Shown here: piece after piece, positions 1 through 9,116 of the stretch
How positions within the stretch are numbered: position 1 is the first letter of the stretch
How the letters are laid out: every line of letters begins with the position of its first letter
Assembly: GCF_021166585.1 (NCBI RefSeq)
Contig: NZ_JAJOZE010000012.1
Location: 1-64,000 of the forward strand
From: Metabacillus kandeliae
GTDB taxonomy: Bacteria; Bacillota; Bacilli; Bacillales; Bacillaceae
Direction: 5' to 3'
DNA length: 64,000 nt
The notes under the pieces: model-generated
The model's input: the letters and a program-made list of their open reading frames with translations, nothing else
Told to the model about the DNA's origin: nothing
The model's database searches: none
Program-made: the position numbers and the translations under genes

Positions 1-27
1 AAAGAGGCTTGCAGGCAGCCTCTTCTC
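1..27 (-). terminator. Terminator after splA
   Basis: An 8-bp stem (AAGAGGCT/AGCCTCTT) follows the splA stop codon directly. The window edge cuts off the expected T-tract, so only the hairpin is seen. It suggests that splA is at least partly separated from the gene that follows (splB in B. subtilis, outside this window). Confidence 0.6.
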
Positions 28-271
28 AATCATATTGCTGATAATCAAATAATTCATTATACAAATACTCGGCATCCTGGTATGAGGCAAAAATGGCGTC
101 ATCCTCTGTTAAGGGATGATAGGAATTATGTATAAAAAGGGCAAGATCACTTTTGTCCTTCGGATGAGGGACAATTTCGGCCTGTTCAATTGTTGCTACG
201 TTTGCTGCATGGGGATTGCGATAAATAACAAATACTTTATCTCCGTCTTTCAGCTGCTGCTTTTCAAGCAT
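26..271 (-). CDS. splA: SplA-type regulator of spore photoproduct lyase
   Basis: Small protein of 81 residues with the SplA signature (DKVFVIYRNPH near the start, then LALFIHNSYHPLTEDDAIF). SplA is the TRAP-like regulator that limits expression of the UV-damage repair enzyme spore photoproduct lyase in developing spores. The start at 271 is chosen over the longer frame (340) because GGAAGGTG lies six bases upstream. In B. subtilis splAB also follows ptsI; here a histidine kinase gene sits in between. A sigma-G-like promoter (TGAAATA, 18 bp, CAAAATA) may lie around 327-358, but this is weak. splB itself is beyond the window edge. Confidence 0.88.
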   Translation of the reverse strand: MLEKQQLKDGDKVFVIYRNPHAANVATIEQAEIVPHPKDKSDLALFIHNSYHPLTEDDAIFASYQDAEYLYNELFDYQQYD

Positions 272-300
272 TTTCTTCACCTTCCTATAGACCTGAAATG

Positions 301-323
301 AAAAAGCAGTCCCGCACTGCCTT
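301..323 (-). terminator. Probable terminator after the histidine kinase gene
   Basis: On the minus strand a GGCAGT...ACTGC hairpin is followed by TTTTTC, about 40 bases after the kinase stop codon and just upstream of splA. The stem is short (5 bp plus a bulge), so efficiency is uncertain. Confidence 0.45.
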
Positions 324-361
324 TTCTTTATTTTGCCCAATAGGGAGCGTTTTTATTTCAT

Positions 362-1909
362 CTATCCTTTAAAATACGGAAGGATAATGGAGACCATTGT
401 CCCTTCCCCTATCCTGCTTTCAAAAGCAAGAGTTCCTTCATGCTGGCTGATTATTTTCTCTGTAATAACAAGACCCAGTCCTGTTCCTTTTTCTTTTGTT
501 GTAAAAAAAGGAGACCTGATTTTATTGAGCGTTTCATCATCCATGCCAGATCCATTGTCTGCAATAGTGAGCAATATCTTATCCTGCAGGTGCCGCACAG
601 CCCTTACGTGAATTTCACCATTAGCAGAAATTGCATCACAGGAATTTTTCAGCAGATTGATTAGCACCTGCTTGATTTGATTTCGTTCTCCGTATACAAC
701 CAGCGGTTCTTTATTAGGCTTGTACTGCAGAGAAATATTTTTCAATAATGTTTCAGAGTTAAAAAGCTGCATGGTTTCTTCAAGCACCGTGTTCAGGGAA
801 AAAGAAGAAAAGTTTACAGCCTGTGGCTTTGCGAGCACTAAAAATTCACTCACTATATCGTTTACCCTTTTTAATTCTGATAGCATGAGGCTGTTGATCA
901 GCTCGTCATCCGGATTTTTTTCCTTCATAATCTGGATGAAGCCCTGCAGCACTGTCAGTGGATTGCGGATTTCATGGGCTACTCCTGCAGCCATTTCACC
1001 AGCTACCTTCAGCTTTTCTGCCTGGAAAAGAAGCTGCTCCTGCTCAAGCTTGTCAGTTACATCCCGAATCATCTCAGAGTAAGCAATCAGCGTGCCTGAC
1101 TCATCATAAATAGGGGAGATTCTTACTTCTACATCAAGCCGCTTGCCATCTTTGCTCATATCAGTCCTGTTCACTACCTGGCTGGAGTATTCCTTATAGC
1201 TGCCGTTCATTTTGCCTCTCAAAGGGTAGGGTTGTTTTTCAAGCTCTGCTCCTTTCCAGCCATAAAGCTCTTCAAAGGCAGGGTTTACAGCCAATACCCT
1301 GCAGGAAATATCCAAGATGGCAATAGCATCCTGGCTTTGCTTAAAAATAAGGCTGAAATGGGCTTTTGCAGAGTTCAGTTCTTCCACAACCTGTGCTGTC
1401 CGTTTGTTTGCAGTATTCCAAAGCCTGTTAATAAATCTCAAGTAAAAAAACAGAAGAATAAAGACCATGAACGTTAATAATATGTAATAAAATAAATCCC
1501 TTTGTTCAAAGGTGCCTGCCATCACATCATACTTCGTGACAAAATAGTAAATCTGAAGCACTGCTGTAACCGAAGCACAATAAATTAAAATGTATTTGTC
1601 CTGAAAAACCATAACGAGTAAAAGCGGAAGCAGCAGAAAAACATAATTCACAAGGCTTGGATAGGCTTCATTCAGCATGATGATATACGCATAAATAAGA
1701 GAACTAAGAAGGTACATCATTAAAATGGGCCTTTTAATTTTATTCATTGCGATTGTTAGAACAAGAAGAGGGATGAGAAAGGAAGCCCAGTAATAGACAT
1801 ACCTTTCAAAGGACAAGAAAAACAGTACCCCTGTGTCCATGACATAACATGCCCACAATAGGAGCAAAAATAGCTTATTCCGTTTGATGATTAGCTGCTG
1901 CTTGTTCAT
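362..1909 (-). CDS. Membrane PAS-domain sensor histidine kinase, sporulation-kinase-like
   Basis: Protein of 515 residues. About six hydrophobic segments fill residues 10-160, followed by a linker, a PAS domain (about 185-300, with the DAIAILD and AVNPAFEELYGW patterns), a HisKA dimerisation domain with the phospho-acceptor in AHEIRNPL, and a HATPase_c domain with N-box (NLLKNSCDAI), DNGSGM, F-box and GTGLGL. All catalytic motifs are intact. This architecture resembles the KinB/KinD/KinE group that feeds the Spo0 phosphorelay, and no response regulator is adjacent, which fits an orphan phosphorelay kinase. The signal sensed cannot be read from the sequence. An AGAGGT ribosome site supports the start. 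The gene lies between ptsI and splA and has terminators on both sides. Confidence 0.85.
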   Translation of the reverse strand: MNKQQLIIKRNKLFLLLLWACYVMDTGVLFFLSFERYVYYWASFLIPLLVLTIAMNKIKRPILMMYLLSSLIYAYIIMLNEAYPSLVNYVFLLLPLLLVMVFQDKYILIYCASVTAVLQIYYFVTKYDVMAGTFEQRDLFYYILLTFMVFILLFFYLRFINRLWNTANKRTAQVVEELNSAKAHFSLIFKQSQDAIAILDISCRVLAVNPAFEELYGWKGAELEKQPYPLRGKMNGSYKEYSSQVVNRTDMSKDGKRLDVEVRISPIYDESGTLIAYSEMIRDVTDKLEQEQLLFQAEKLKVAGEMAAGVAHEIRNPLTVLQGFIQIMKEKNPDDELINSLMLSELKRVNDIVSEFLVLAKPQAVNFSSFSLNTVLEETMQLFNSETLLKNISLQYKPNKEPLVVYGERNQIKQVLINLLKNSCDAISANGEIHVRAVRHLQDKILLTIADNGSGMDDETLNKIRSPFFTTKEKGTGLGLVITEKIISQHEGTLAFESRIGEGTMVSIILPYFKG

Positions 1910-1993
1910 AACTGACCTCTTTGATTGGATTTCTTTTCCATACTATCATACCGTATTGCTCCCTTAAATGCACAGGAATAATTGCTGTTAAAA

Positions 1994-2037
1994 AAGCCAA
2001 TAAAAAAAGGGAGACTTGCAGGCAAGTCCCCCTTTTT
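1994..2037 (-). terminator. Terminator after ptsI
   Basis: Strong stem-loop, AAAAAAAGGGGGACTTGC paired with the complementary GCAAGTC...CCCTTTTTT arm, directly after the ptsI stop codon. It ends the pts transcript. Confidence 0.85.
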
Positions 2038-2043
2038 TCCTGT

Positions 2044-3759
2044 TTATACCATAAAAGTTTCTTTAACGAATGACACAACTTCTTCTGTTGTAGACATGCT
2101 GAGGACCTTTTCCTTGAAGGAAACAGCTTCCTCTTTGGACAATTGCTTAAGCTGAGAACGGGCAGGCAGGATAGATGTAGCACTCATGGAGAACTCATCC
2201 AGACCGAGGCCAAGAAGCAGCGGGATCGCAAGAGGATCTCCTGCCATTTCCCCGCACATTCCAGCCCATTTGCCTTCTTTATGCGCTGCCTCAATCACTA
2301 GCGATACCAACCTCAGAATGGCCGGATTATACGGCTGATAAAGGTAAGAAACCCTTTCATTCATACGGTCTGCAGCCATTGTATATTGAATGAGGTCATT
2401 CGTGCCGATACTGAAGAAATCCACTTCTTTAGCAAAGACATCTGCCATTACTGCTGTTGATGGAATCTCTACCATAATCCCGATTTCAATACTATCTGAA
2501 ACCTCGGCGCCTGAATCCTGCAGCTTTTGCTTTTCTTCAAGAAGAATCGCTTTCGCCTGACGGAATTCAGCTACCGTTGCGATCATCGGGAACATAATTT
2601 TCAGATTGCCGAACGTGCTGGCACGAAGCAATGCACGAAGCTGGGTTCTGAAAATGTCCTGCTCTTCAAGGCAAAGGCGGATCGCACGGAAGCCGAGGAA
2701 AGGATTCATTTCTTTCGGAAGCTTTAGATAAGGAAGTTCCTTATCTCCTCCGATGTCAAGAGTACGGACAACAACCGGTTTACCTTTCATATCAGAAAGA
2801 ACAGATTTATATGCTTCAAATTGCTCTTCTTCTGTAGGCAGCTGGTCGCGGCCCATATAAAGGAATTCCGTACGGTAAAGACCGACTGCTTCACCGCCGT
2901 TTTCGAGAACACCTTTTACATCTTTAGGTGTGCCGATATTGGCAGCCAGTTCAACATGCTGGCTGTCCTTTGTTACAGTAGGCTCATTTACAAGCTTGGC
3001 CCACTCTGCTTTTTGAAGATCGTATTTTTCCTTCTTGTCCACATATGCTGCGATCGTTTCCTTGGAAGGATCAATAATGACGTCTCCATCCAGTCCGTCA
3101 ACGATAACAAGTGTACCGTTTTTAATAGAAGAAGTGGCTTCCTTTGTTCCTACAACAGCTGGAATTTCCATTGATCTCGCCATAATGGCTGAATGAGAAG
3201 TCCGTCCTCCAATGTCTGTTGTAAACCCTTTAACAAATTGGCGATTAAGCTGGGCAGTATCGGAAGGAGTTAAGTCTTCCGCAATAATGACAACTTCCTC
3301 GGAAATCATGCTTGGGTTAGGAATCTCTACTCCAAGAAGATGGGCAATGACGCGTTTCGTTACATCACGGATATCCGCTGCGCGCTCTTTCATGTATTCA
3401 TTATCCATTGATTCGAACATGCTGACGAACATATCAGAAGTTTCCTTCAGGGCAAACTCTGCGTTCACATTTTCACTTTGAATCTTATCTTTTACAGGAT
3501 TCAAAAGCTCTGGATCACTTAAAACAAGAAGGTGTGCTGCAAAAATATCAGCTTTATCCTTGCCAAGCTCCTTCAGTGCATGCTCCTTAATTTTCTCGAG
3601 TTCGATTTTAGATTTGGCAATGGCCTCATCAAACCGTGCAGATTCAGCAGCTGTATCAGCAGCTGCTTTCTTCTCAACGGTCAGTACCGGTTCTTCCAGG
3701 CGGTATGCTTTTGCTATTGCTATACCGGCAGAGGCGCCAATTCCGGAAAGCTTGGACAT
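2044..3759 (-). CDS. ptsI: PTS enzyme I (phosphoenolpyruvate-protein phosphotransferase)
   Basis: Full-length enzyme I, 571 residues. It takes phosphate from phosphoenolpyruvate onto a histidine and passes it to HPr in the cytoplasm, the first step of all PTS sugar uptake. The phospho-histidine sits in [13 protein letters not shown] near residue 190. The PEP-binding barrel carries the [14 protein letters not shown] and [10 protein letters not shown] motifs. The start codon overlaps the ptsH stop (TAATG), so the two are translationally coupled. A strong terminator follows. Confidence 0.97.
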   Translation of the reverse strand: MSKLSGIGASAGIAIAKAYRLEEPVLTVEKKAAADTAAESARFDEAIAKSKIELEKIKEHALKELGKDKADIFAAHLLVLSDPELLNPVKDKIQSENVNAEFALKETSDMFVSMFESMDNEYMKERAADIRDVTKRVIAHLLGVEIPNPSMISEEVVIIAEDLTPSDTAQLNRQFVKGFTTDIGGRTSHSAIMARSMEIPAVVGTKEATSSIKNGTLVIVDGLDGDVIIDPSKETIAAYVDKKEKYDLQKAEWAKLVNEPTVTKDSQHVELAANIGTPKDVKGVLENGGEAVGLYRTEFLYMGRDQLPTEEEQFEAYKSVLSDMKGKPVVVRTLDIGGDKELPYLKLPKEMNPFLGFRAIRLCLEEQDIFRTQLRALLRASTFGNLKIMFPMIATVAEFRQAKAILLEEKQKLQDSGAEVSDSIEIGIMVEIPSTAVMADVFAKEVDFFSIGTNDLIQYTMAADRMNERVSYLYQPYNPAILRLVSLVIEAAHKEGKWAGMCGEMAGDPLAIPLLLGLGLDEFSMSATSILPARSQLKQLSKEEAVSFKEKVLSMSTTEEVVSFVKETFMV

Positions 3760-4025
3760 TATTCTCCAAGCCCCTCATTTTTCATTGTTTCTTCGATCGC
3801 AGCAATAGCTTCTGCTTCATCAGAACCGTTGGCAGTAATTTTAATATCGGAATCTTTTGCGATTCCAAGAGACATAACACCCATGATTGATTTGAGGTTA
3901 ACCGTTTTACCGTTATATTCAAGGTTTACATCAGCATCAAATCGGCTCGCAGTTTGTACAAGTACAGTTGCCGGACGAGCGTGAATTCCTGTTTCTGCAG
4001 TTACTTTGAATGTTTTTTCAGCCAT
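3759..4025 (-). CDS. ptsH: Phosphocarrier protein HPr
   Basis: 88-residue HPr. His15 in GIHARPAT is the enzyme I phosphorylation site. Ser46 in [12 protein letters not shown] is the HPr kinase site used for CcpA-mediated catabolite repression. It passes phosphate to the EIIA domains of sugar permeases, including PtsG encoded upstream. It starts with an AGGAGT ribosome site and overlaps ptsI by its stop codon. Confidence 0.98.
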   Translation of the reverse strand: MAEKTFKVTAETGIHARPATVLVQTASRFDADVNLEYNGKTVNLKSIMGVMSLGIAKDSDIKITANGSDEAEAIAAIEETMKNEGLGE

Positions 4026-4077
4026 GATTTATCCTACTCCTTTTTAAATATCCATTTTACTTGCTCAATAAATAATC

Positions 4078-4114
4078 ATATCAGCCTCACCGTCATTCTG
4101 ACAAGTGAGGCGTA
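4078..4114 (-). other. Intercistronic hairpin between ptsG and ptsH
   Basis: Perfect 7-bp inverted repeat (GCCTCAC/GTGAGGC) in the 98-base gap between ptsG and ptsH, without a following T-run. It is more likely an RNA stability or processing element, or an inefficient attenuator lowering read-through, than a full terminator. Confidence 0.4.
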
Positions 4115-4123
4115 TTAAACTGT

Positions 4124-6223
4124 TTATTTTTCAATAGAAATGATATTTTTTTGTTCAGCTGCAATGCTTCCTGATGCCAGGATTTTGACAGCTTCGCCTT
4201 CTTTCAGGTTTGTAAAGACAATCGGCGTCATAATAGATGGCGCTTTTTCTTTGACAAGATCCAAATCGACTTCCAGAAGCTTTTGGCCTTTTTTCACAGT
4301 ATCACCTTCTGAAATAAAAGAAGTGAATCCTTCGCCTTTCAAGTTAACCGTGTCAATGCCTACATGAATCAAAATTTCTCTTCCATTTTCAGAAAGAATT
4401 CCGAGAGCATGCTTTGTCGGGAAGATGTTTAATACTTTCCCGTTTACTGGAGATTTAATCGTTCCGCTTGAAGGAAGGACGGCAAAGCCATCTCCCATCA
4501 TTTTTCCTGCAAACACCTGGTCAGGAACATCTGTGATCGGGTGAATTTCTCCTGTGACCGGCGATACAAAATCATCTGCTGCCAAGTCGTTTTGGAGAGC
4601 TCCCGGAATAACCTCTTCCACCTGTTCCTGGACATCTTCTTTTGGATCATGAACAGGAAGCGGACGAGGAGTTTTCCCAGACATTACATCAGCAATCTGC
4701 GTTTTAAGGTTATCTGATTTAGGACCGAAAATCGCCTGAATATTGTTCCCAACCTCAAGAACACCAGAAGCTCCGAGCTTTTTCAAACGATTTTTATCAA
4801 CGTTCTTCGGATCGCTCACAGAGACGCGAAGACGTGTAATACATGCATCAAGGTTTGTAATATTCTCTGATCCGCCTAAAGCTTCAAGTACGTTGTACGG
4901 AAGGTCCCCTGCAAATTGAGCTGTATTCTTAGTATCTGCCGTTTCCACTTCTGCATCTTCACGTCCTGGAGTTTTCAGGTTGAATTTGCGTATCGCGAAT
5001 CGGAAACCGAAATAGTAGATAATAGCAAGCACAAGGCCTACAGGTATAACAAGCCACCAGGCTGTTCTGTTAGGAAGAATACCGAACAGGATGTAGTCGA
5101 TCACACCGCCTGAGAAGGTCATGCCGATTTTTACATTTAACAGCTGCATGGTCATGAAAGAAAGACCTGCAAAAACGGCATGGATTCCGAAAAGAACTGG
5201 TGCTACAAACAAGAAACTGAATTCAAGCGGTTCCGTAATACCTGTCAGGAAAGACGTCAAGGCAGCAGAACCCATAATACCTGCTACATATTTCTTATTT
5301 TCAGGGCGTGCTTCATGGTAAATCGCAAGAGCGGCAGCAGGAAGACCGAACATCATGAATGGGAATTTACCAGTCATAAATGTTCCGGCAGTAAGCGGAA
5401 CACCATCTTTTACCTGAGCCATAAAGATATGCTGGTCACCGCGGATTAATTCGCCAGCTTTACTTGTGTATTGCCCGAATTCAAACCAGAAAGGAGCATA
5501 GAAAATGTGATGCAATCCGAATGGAATCAATGATCGTTCAATAATACCGAAAATCAATGCGGCAAGCGTTGGATTCGAAGCCAGGAGGCCGTTTGAGAAA
5601 GAGTTAAGTCCTCCTTGAATAGGCGGCCATACAACAAGCATGAGCAATCCAAGAATAAGGGAAGAAATAGCTGTTACAATCGGTACAAAACGTTTCCCTG
5701 CAAAGAAGCCCAAATATTGAGGCAGTTCAATTTTATAAAACTTGTTGAACAAAAAGGCGGCAAGAACACCGATAATGATCCCGCCGAATACCCCTGTCGC
5801 AAGCGTTGGTATACCGAGCATGCGAATGTATTCAGGGTGACCCGCCTGGAAAAATTTCGCCTGTTCAACTGCATCGGCAGGAATTTTTCCGCTGGATGTT
5901 AATACAGCACTCATCGTAACATTCATAATCAAATAACCAATAATAGCAGCGATTGCCGCAACACCATCACCGGCAAGTCCAATGGCTACCCCTGCTGCAA
6001 AGAGCAGCGGCAAGTTCGAGAATACAATATCACCGGAAGATTCCATGACTTTTGCAATCATTGTGAATGTTCCATTTGTTAATGCAGGAATTTTAGCCGT
6101 CAGCTGCGGATTTTGAAGTGCATTACCGAAAGCCAAAAGAATACCTGCTGCCGGCAGAATCGCTACCGGAAGCATTAAAGCGCGTCCAATTCGCTGCAGG
6201 ACGCCAAATGCGTTTTTAAACAT
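4124..6223 (-). CDS. ptsG: Glucose-specific PTS permease EIICBA
   Basis: Protein of 699 residues, the same length as B. subtilis PtsG. The N-terminal EIIC membrane domain (about 1-400) forms the glucose channel. The EIIB domain has its phospho-cysteine in [11 protein letters not shown] (near 450), and the C-terminal EIIA domain its phospho-histidine in [11 protein letters not shown] (near 620). It imports and phosphorylates glucose using HPr-phosphate. The start at 6223 is preferred to the upstream ATG because AAGGAGGGT precedes it. Expression is probably controlled by the RAT/terminator leader and GlcT just upstream. Confidence 0.97.
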   Translation of the reverse strand: MFKNAFGVLQRIGRALMLPVAILPAAGILLAFGNALQNPQLTAKIPALTNGTFTMIAKVMESSGDIVFSNLPLLFAAGVAIGLAGDGVAAIAAIIGYLIMNVTMSAVLTSSGKIPADAVEQAKFFQAGHPEYIRMLGIPTLATGVFGGIIIGVLAAFLFNKFYKIELPQYLGFFAGKRFVPIVTAISSLILGLLMLVVWPPIQGGLNSFSNGLLASNPTLAALIFGIIERSLIPFGLHHIFYAPFWFEFGQYTSKAGELIRGDQHIFMAQVKDGVPLTAGTFMTGKFPFMMFGLPAAALAIYHEARPENKKYVAGIMGSAALTSFLTGITEPLEFSFLFVAPVLFGIHAVFAGLSFMTMQLLNVKIGMTFSGGVIDYILFGILPNRTAWWLVIPVGLVLAIIYYFGFRFAIRKFNLKTPGREDAEVETADTKNTAQFAGDLPYNVLEALGGSENITNLDACITRLRVSVSDPKNVDKNRLKKLGASGVLEVGNNIQAIFGPKSDNLKTQIADVMSGKTPRPLPVHDPKEDVQEQVEEVIPGALQNDLAADDFVSPVTGEIHPITDVPDQVFAGKMMGDGFAVLPSSGTIKSPVNGKVLNIFPTKHALGILSENGREILIHVGIDTVNLKGEGFTSFISEGDTVKKGQKLLEVDLDLVKEKAPSIMTPIVFTNLKEGEAVKILASGSIAAEQKNIISIEK

Positions 6224-6283
6224 AGCGTGACCCTCCTTGGGAATATTTTGTACATGCATGAGCCAAAAAAACCAAGCTATTTA

Positions 6284-6297
6284 TGAAACCGTTTTCT
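6284..6297. promoter_or_regulatory. cre-like site in the ptsG leader
   Basis: TGAAACCGTTTTCT resembles the CcpA catabolite-responsive element with its central CG. It lies between the leader terminator and the ptsG start, where a roadblock could act. Low confidence because cre-like matches are common. Confidence 0.3.
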
Positions 6298-6337
6298 CAA
6301 AAATCAAACGTTTACATTTTGTTCGCAGGACGCAAAA

Positions 6338-6427
6338 AAGGCATGAATGTCACGAGGGTGGCAGAAAATGGGCTTGAAGGAAAATCCTTTAAACTCAAAC
6401 TGCTCACAACCCTGTACACTCATGCCT
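6338..6427 (-). promoter_or_regulatory. GlcT-controlled RAT/terminator leader of ptsG
   Basis: On the minus strand GGCATGAGTGT starts a long imperfect stem that closes with ACATTCATGCC and is followed by TTTTTT. This is the arrangement of the B. subtilis ptsG leader, where GlcT binds an RNA antiterminator (RAT) overlapping the terminator and allows read-through in glucose. The position between glcT and ptsG supports the assignment. Confidence 0.82.
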
Positions 6428-6459
6428 GATCGAATCAGTAACACGTTTACGGCTGTAAA

Positions 6460-7305
6460 CTAATATATTTTATTGGATAAACGGTATAAATGCATTGTTA
6501 AGTAAACAGCTTCTGCTTCATAAACAGGTTTTTTCAATGCCTGCTGCATGACTTTAACTAGTTTCCATGCAGTAGTATAGCATAACGGATATTCATTTTT
6601 CAACAAATTTGTGATTTTTTCAGGTTCCATCAGTTTTTCGCCTGCGTTGACTCTGTCAATCGTATAGCGAATATGTCTGATCAGCCTCATATAATCAACG
6701 CTGTCTGTATCAATATCAATTTTCATTGAATCTTCAATCACGTTTGTGAGCCTTGCAATCAGCTGGGAGTACTGATTAATTTCAGACAGCGGCTTATTAG
6801 TCGCCGCTCCATGAATATGGAGGGCAATAAAACCAACCTCTCCTGCAGGGAGACGGATCAGAAATCTGTCTTCAATCATTTCCACTACTTCCTTGGCGAT
6901 CGCAAATTCTTTCGGATAAAGAGATTTTGTCTCGTTTAAAAAGGGATTTTTAACTTCTATCCCCTGCTTTTGCCTGTTCAAGGCAAAGGCCAGGTGATCT
7001 GTAAGTCCAATATGAATATGTTCGTTTAGAGGAAGATTCATCTCTGAAGAGATAAAGTGAATGATATCGTTCATTAAACCGATAAAATCTTCATCAATAT
7101 GCGGCAGCAGCTTCATATACTGCTCCTGCTCCTTTTCATTCTTCAGTACGAACATCTTTTCATAAGCATCTTGGGAAAGATGATCTCCCTTACTCTTCCC
7201 AAACCCGATCCCTTTTCCGATAAGCACTGCCTCGCCGTACTGCTCGTGCTCCGCGATTAAAACATTATTATTTAAAGCCTTTTTAACAGTAAAAAGGTCT
7301 CCCAC
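6460..7305 (-). CDS. glcT: BglG-family transcription antiterminator GlcT
   Basis: 281-residue regulator: an N-terminal CAT RNA-binding domain (about 1-60, LNNNVLIA and GKGIGFGK), then two PRD domains with their regulatory histidines (EHIHIGLTDHL; GFIALHIHGA; RLIRHIRYTI; YLTMHLYRL). It binds the ptsG leader and prevents termination when glucose is transported; unphosphorylated EII releases it from inhibition. The start codon is GTG with GGAG upstream. It is transcribed toward ptsG and has its own promoter at 7343-7371. Confidence 0.96.
   Translation of the reverse strand: MGDLFTVKKALNNNVLIAEHEQYGEAVLIGKGIGFGKSKGDHLSQDAYEKMFVLKNEKEQEQYMKLLPHIDEDFIGLMNDIIHFISSEMNLPLNEHIHIGLTDHLAFALNRQKQGIEVKNPFLNETKSLYPKEFAIAKEVVEMIEDRFLIRLPAGEVGFIALHIHGAATNKPLSEINQYSQLIARLTNVIEDSMKIDIDTDSVDYMRLIRHIRYTIDRVNAGEKLMEPEKITNLLKNEYPLCYTTAWKLVKVMQQALKKPVYEAEAVYLTMHLYRLSNKIY
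6462..6490 (-). promoter_or_regulatory. Candidate sigma-A promoter of ptsG
   Basis: TTTATA, a 17-bp spacer and TATATT on the minus strand, inside the last codons of glcT. The predicted start (near 6455) would give a leader of about 230 bases containing the RAT/terminator. A 6-bp-arm inverted repeat GTTTAC...GTAAAC (6445-6460) sits at the start point. Confidence 0.5.
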
Positions 7306-7342
7306 GATCTTCCCAGCTCCTTTACAAGCTCCGACCCTCCAT

Positions 7343-7371
7343 ATAGTACAAATGTTTTACGCAATCGTCAA
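7343..7371 (-). promoter_or_regulatory. Sigma-A promoter of glcT
   Basis: TTGACG, a 17-bp spacer and TACTAT on the minus strand, about 40 bases before the GTG start of glcT. Close to consensus with ideal spacing. Confidence 0.7.
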
Positions 7372-7510
7372 CATCCTATTTTTTCAGAAAATTCTAAGTG
7401 TGGAGGAAATGAAGGGAAAGGGGGGTGAGGATTGCGGGGCAAACATTGAACAAGGGCGGCTTAAGGAGATTATGTCCAATTTTTAGGTTTTTTCATCATT
7501 TTCCTGGAAA

Positions 7511-7538
7511 TGCCGCCGGCATGTCCCTGCCGGCGGCA
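7511..7538. terminator. Terminator after the oxidoreductase gene
   Basis: Perfect 11-bp stem TGCCGCCGGCA/TGCCGGCGGCA with a 6-base loop, just after the stop codon of the minus-strand oxidoreductase gene. The T-run on the minus strand is short (ATTTCC). The rest of the 7306-7545 gap holds only the glcT promoter. Confidence 0.65.
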
Positions 7539-7545
7539 CGCGGTG

Positions 7546-8589
7546 CTACAGCTCTATTTTTCTTCCTTCTTCAGCACTTTGCTTTGCTGCTTCAATCAGC
7601 CGTATGGTCCAAGCTGCCTGTTCAGCTGTGACACGAGGACTTCTATGCTCCAATATCGCCTGGCAGATGTCCTCATAAAAGGCGGTGTAGTTTCCTTTTA
7701 GTGTTTGTACTTTGCCTCTCATATTCAAGCCGCCATGATCTGTGTTCAAAGTTCCCCATTGATGTTCCGGATCTTCTCCGAACCCTTTATCACCTGGTAT
7801 TGCACCTTCTTTTAATGCATTTTCCTGAGGATCCATGCCGTATTTAATAAAAGAGCCTTTTGTGCCGTGTATTTGAAAATGCGGACCCTGTTCTTTGACA
7901 AGCATGCTTGCCCTCAGTACAGCTGTCATATTTTCGTAGTGAAAACGGATATCAAAGTAATCATCAGCTTCTGAAACTTTACGCTGGTTGCCTGATTCTG
8001 CCGTTACAGCTATAGGAATGCCAAAAAGAACAGCTGCCTGGTCTATTAAATGAGAGCCGAGATCGTAGAGAATGCCTGACCCTGGCCTGTCCTGTTCCCG
8101 CCATGCGTTTCTCTTTGGATCAGGACGGAACCTGTCAAAATGAGCTTCATAAGAAACCACATCTCCGAGTGCACCTGATTCAATCAGCTTTTTGACTGTC
8201 AAAAAATCTCCATCCCAGCGCCTGTTATGATAAACACTGAGTACAAGATCTTTTTCCTTTGCCAGAGCGGACAGCTCAAAGCCATCCTTTGAAGTTACGG
8301 TAAAAGGCTTTTCCACAACTACGTGCTTTCCTGCTTCAAGTGAATTGCGGATCATTGGTTCATGCTGTTCATTCGGTGTGGTAATGACAACGAGCTGAAT
8401 GCTTTCATCTGCCAGCAATTCATCAAGTGATTTAACTGTTTTAACCTCAGGGTACCTCTCCTCGGCTTTTCTGCTGTGCCTTTCCACAACCTTTTCCAGC
8501 TGAATTTTATCAGACGAAAAAAGGAATGGGGCATGAAAAGTTTGTCCAGACATTCCGTACCCAACCAGTCCTGCACGAATACTTTCCAT
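7546..8589 (-). CDS. Gfo/Idh/MocA-family NAD(P)-dependent oxidoreductase
   Basis: Protein of 347 residues with an N-terminal Rossmann fold (GLVGYGMSGQ near residue 8), the family motif EKPFTV and the conserved YHNRRWDGDF segment, typical of the YdgJ/IolW (YvaA) branch that oxidises inositols or related sugars. The substrate cannot be set from sequence. The start at 8589 has GAGGTG nine bases upstream; an ATG three codons earlier (8598) is also possible. It stands alone between glcT and the small-toxin locus and is followed by a strong hairpin. Confidence 0.85.
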   Translation of the reverse strand: MESIRAGLVGYGMSGQTFHAPFLFSSDKIQLEKVVERHSRKAEERYPEVKTVKSLDELLADESIQLVVITTPNEQHEPMIRNSLEAGKHVVVEKPFTVTSKDGFELSALAKEKDLVLSVYHNRRWDGDFLTVKKLIESGALGDVVSYEAHFDRFRPDPKRNAWREQDRPGSGILYDLGSHLIDQAAVLFGIPIAVTAESGNQRKVSEADDYFDIRFHYENMTAVLRASMLVKEQGPHFQIHGTKGSFIKYGMDPQENALKEGAIPGDKGFGEDPEHQWGTLNTDHGGLNMRGKVQTLKGNYTAFYEDICQAILEHRSPRVTAEQAAWTIRLIEAAKQSAEEGRKIEL

Positions 8590-8698
8590 TTTTTTCATCA
8601 CCTCTCCTAAAGAATAGCAGAAGCCTATTTGAAACAGCAAAAAATAAGCAGGCAGGAAATCCAGCAGACAAATGTCCAAAAGACCTAGAAATCTCCGT

Positions 8699-8726
8699 GT
8701 GAAAATAGGGAATTATGTGCTATAAT
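8699..8726 (+). promoter_or_regulatory. Promoter of the antisense RNA
   Basis: GTGAAA, a 16-bp spacer and TATAAT with an extended -10 (TGCTATAAT). It points into the 120-base region that ends at the terminator at 8819-8853. Its sequence is strikingly like the toxin promoter on the other strand. Confidence 0.65.
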
Positions 8727-8732
8727 TTTCAT

Positions 8733-8853
8733 GAAAGTACTATAAAGCCTGTCTAGATGCTGCCACATCTAAACAAGCCTGCCTACACAGTTTATATCCT
8801 GAGATTAACTAATTCTGCAGCCTTCTCTGCTACTGAGAAGGCTATTTCTTTTT
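8733..8853 (+). ncRNA. Putative antisense RNA antitoxin of a type I system
   Basis: Bounded by the extended -10 promoter and a terminator made of a 9-bp stem (AGCCTTCTC/GAGAAGGCT) followed by ATTTCTTTTT. It contains no convincing open reading frame. It converges on the minus-strand toxin gene and overlaps the toxin's last codons and 3' UTR, as RatA overlaps txpA and SR4 overlaps bsrG in B. subtilis. The antitoxin role is inference from layout. Confidence 0.6.
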
Positions 8854-8925
8854 GTGAAATGAAAGAATAGCAATCACCAGTGACGAGAACGTCAGCATGA
8901 CAACAAGGCTTTCATATACGGACAA
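8842..8925 (-). CDS. Small hydrophobic holin-like toxin (type I toxin-antitoxin)
   Basis: 27 residues, too short for usual gene callers: SVYESLVVMLTFSSLVIAIL forms one membrane helix after the initiating TTG, ending in FHKKK. This matches the putative holin-like toxin family of small Firmicutes peptides. A strong ribosome site (AGGGGGTGA) lies five bases before the TTG. That site is locked in a CCCCTT/AAGGGG hairpin (8935-8950), as in TxpA/BsrG-type toxin mRNAs. An antisense RNA converges on its 3' end. The expected role is membrane disruption when the RNA antitoxin is lost. Confidence 0.8.
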   Translation of the reverse strand: MSVYESLVVMLTFSSLVIAILSFHKKK

Positions 8926-8985
8926 CTAGCTCACCCCCTTTCAGAAGGGGATCCACAGGCAGTCAGGATATAAGTCTGCATGTCC

Positions 8986-9014
8986 ATTATAACATAATTT
9001 CCCTCACGCAAGAA
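8986..9014 (-). promoter_or_regulatory. Toxin promoter
   Basis: Extended -10 TGTTATAAT on the minus strand (TATAAT at 8986-8991) with a weak -35 (TTCTTG) 17 bases upstream. It gives a 5' leader of about 54 bases carrying the hairpin that hides the ribosome site. Confidence 0.6.
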
Positions 9015-9073
9015 CATACGTTTGGTTTTTGCTTTAAAAAAATTTATTGCTTCAGGCAAAATAAAAAGAACAC

Positions 9074-9108
9074 AGTATCGTCGTGTTCTTTTTTAATTTT
9101 ATTAAAAT
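9074..9108. terminator. Hairpin AAGAACAC...GTGTTCTT with T-run
   Basis: AAAAAGAACACAG...CGTGTTCTTTTTT forms a stem followed by a T-run on the plus strand and an A/T-rich mirror on the minus strand. It stands between the toxin locus and the repeat cluster. No gene clearly uses it; it may insulate the toxin promoter. Confidence 0.5.
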
Positions 9109-9116
9109 TTGCGGCC

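Noticed and set aside
7425-7701. Two overlapping ORFs between glcT and the oxidoreductase gene
   Set aside because: They span the terminator hairpin and run antisense into the oxidoreductase gene.
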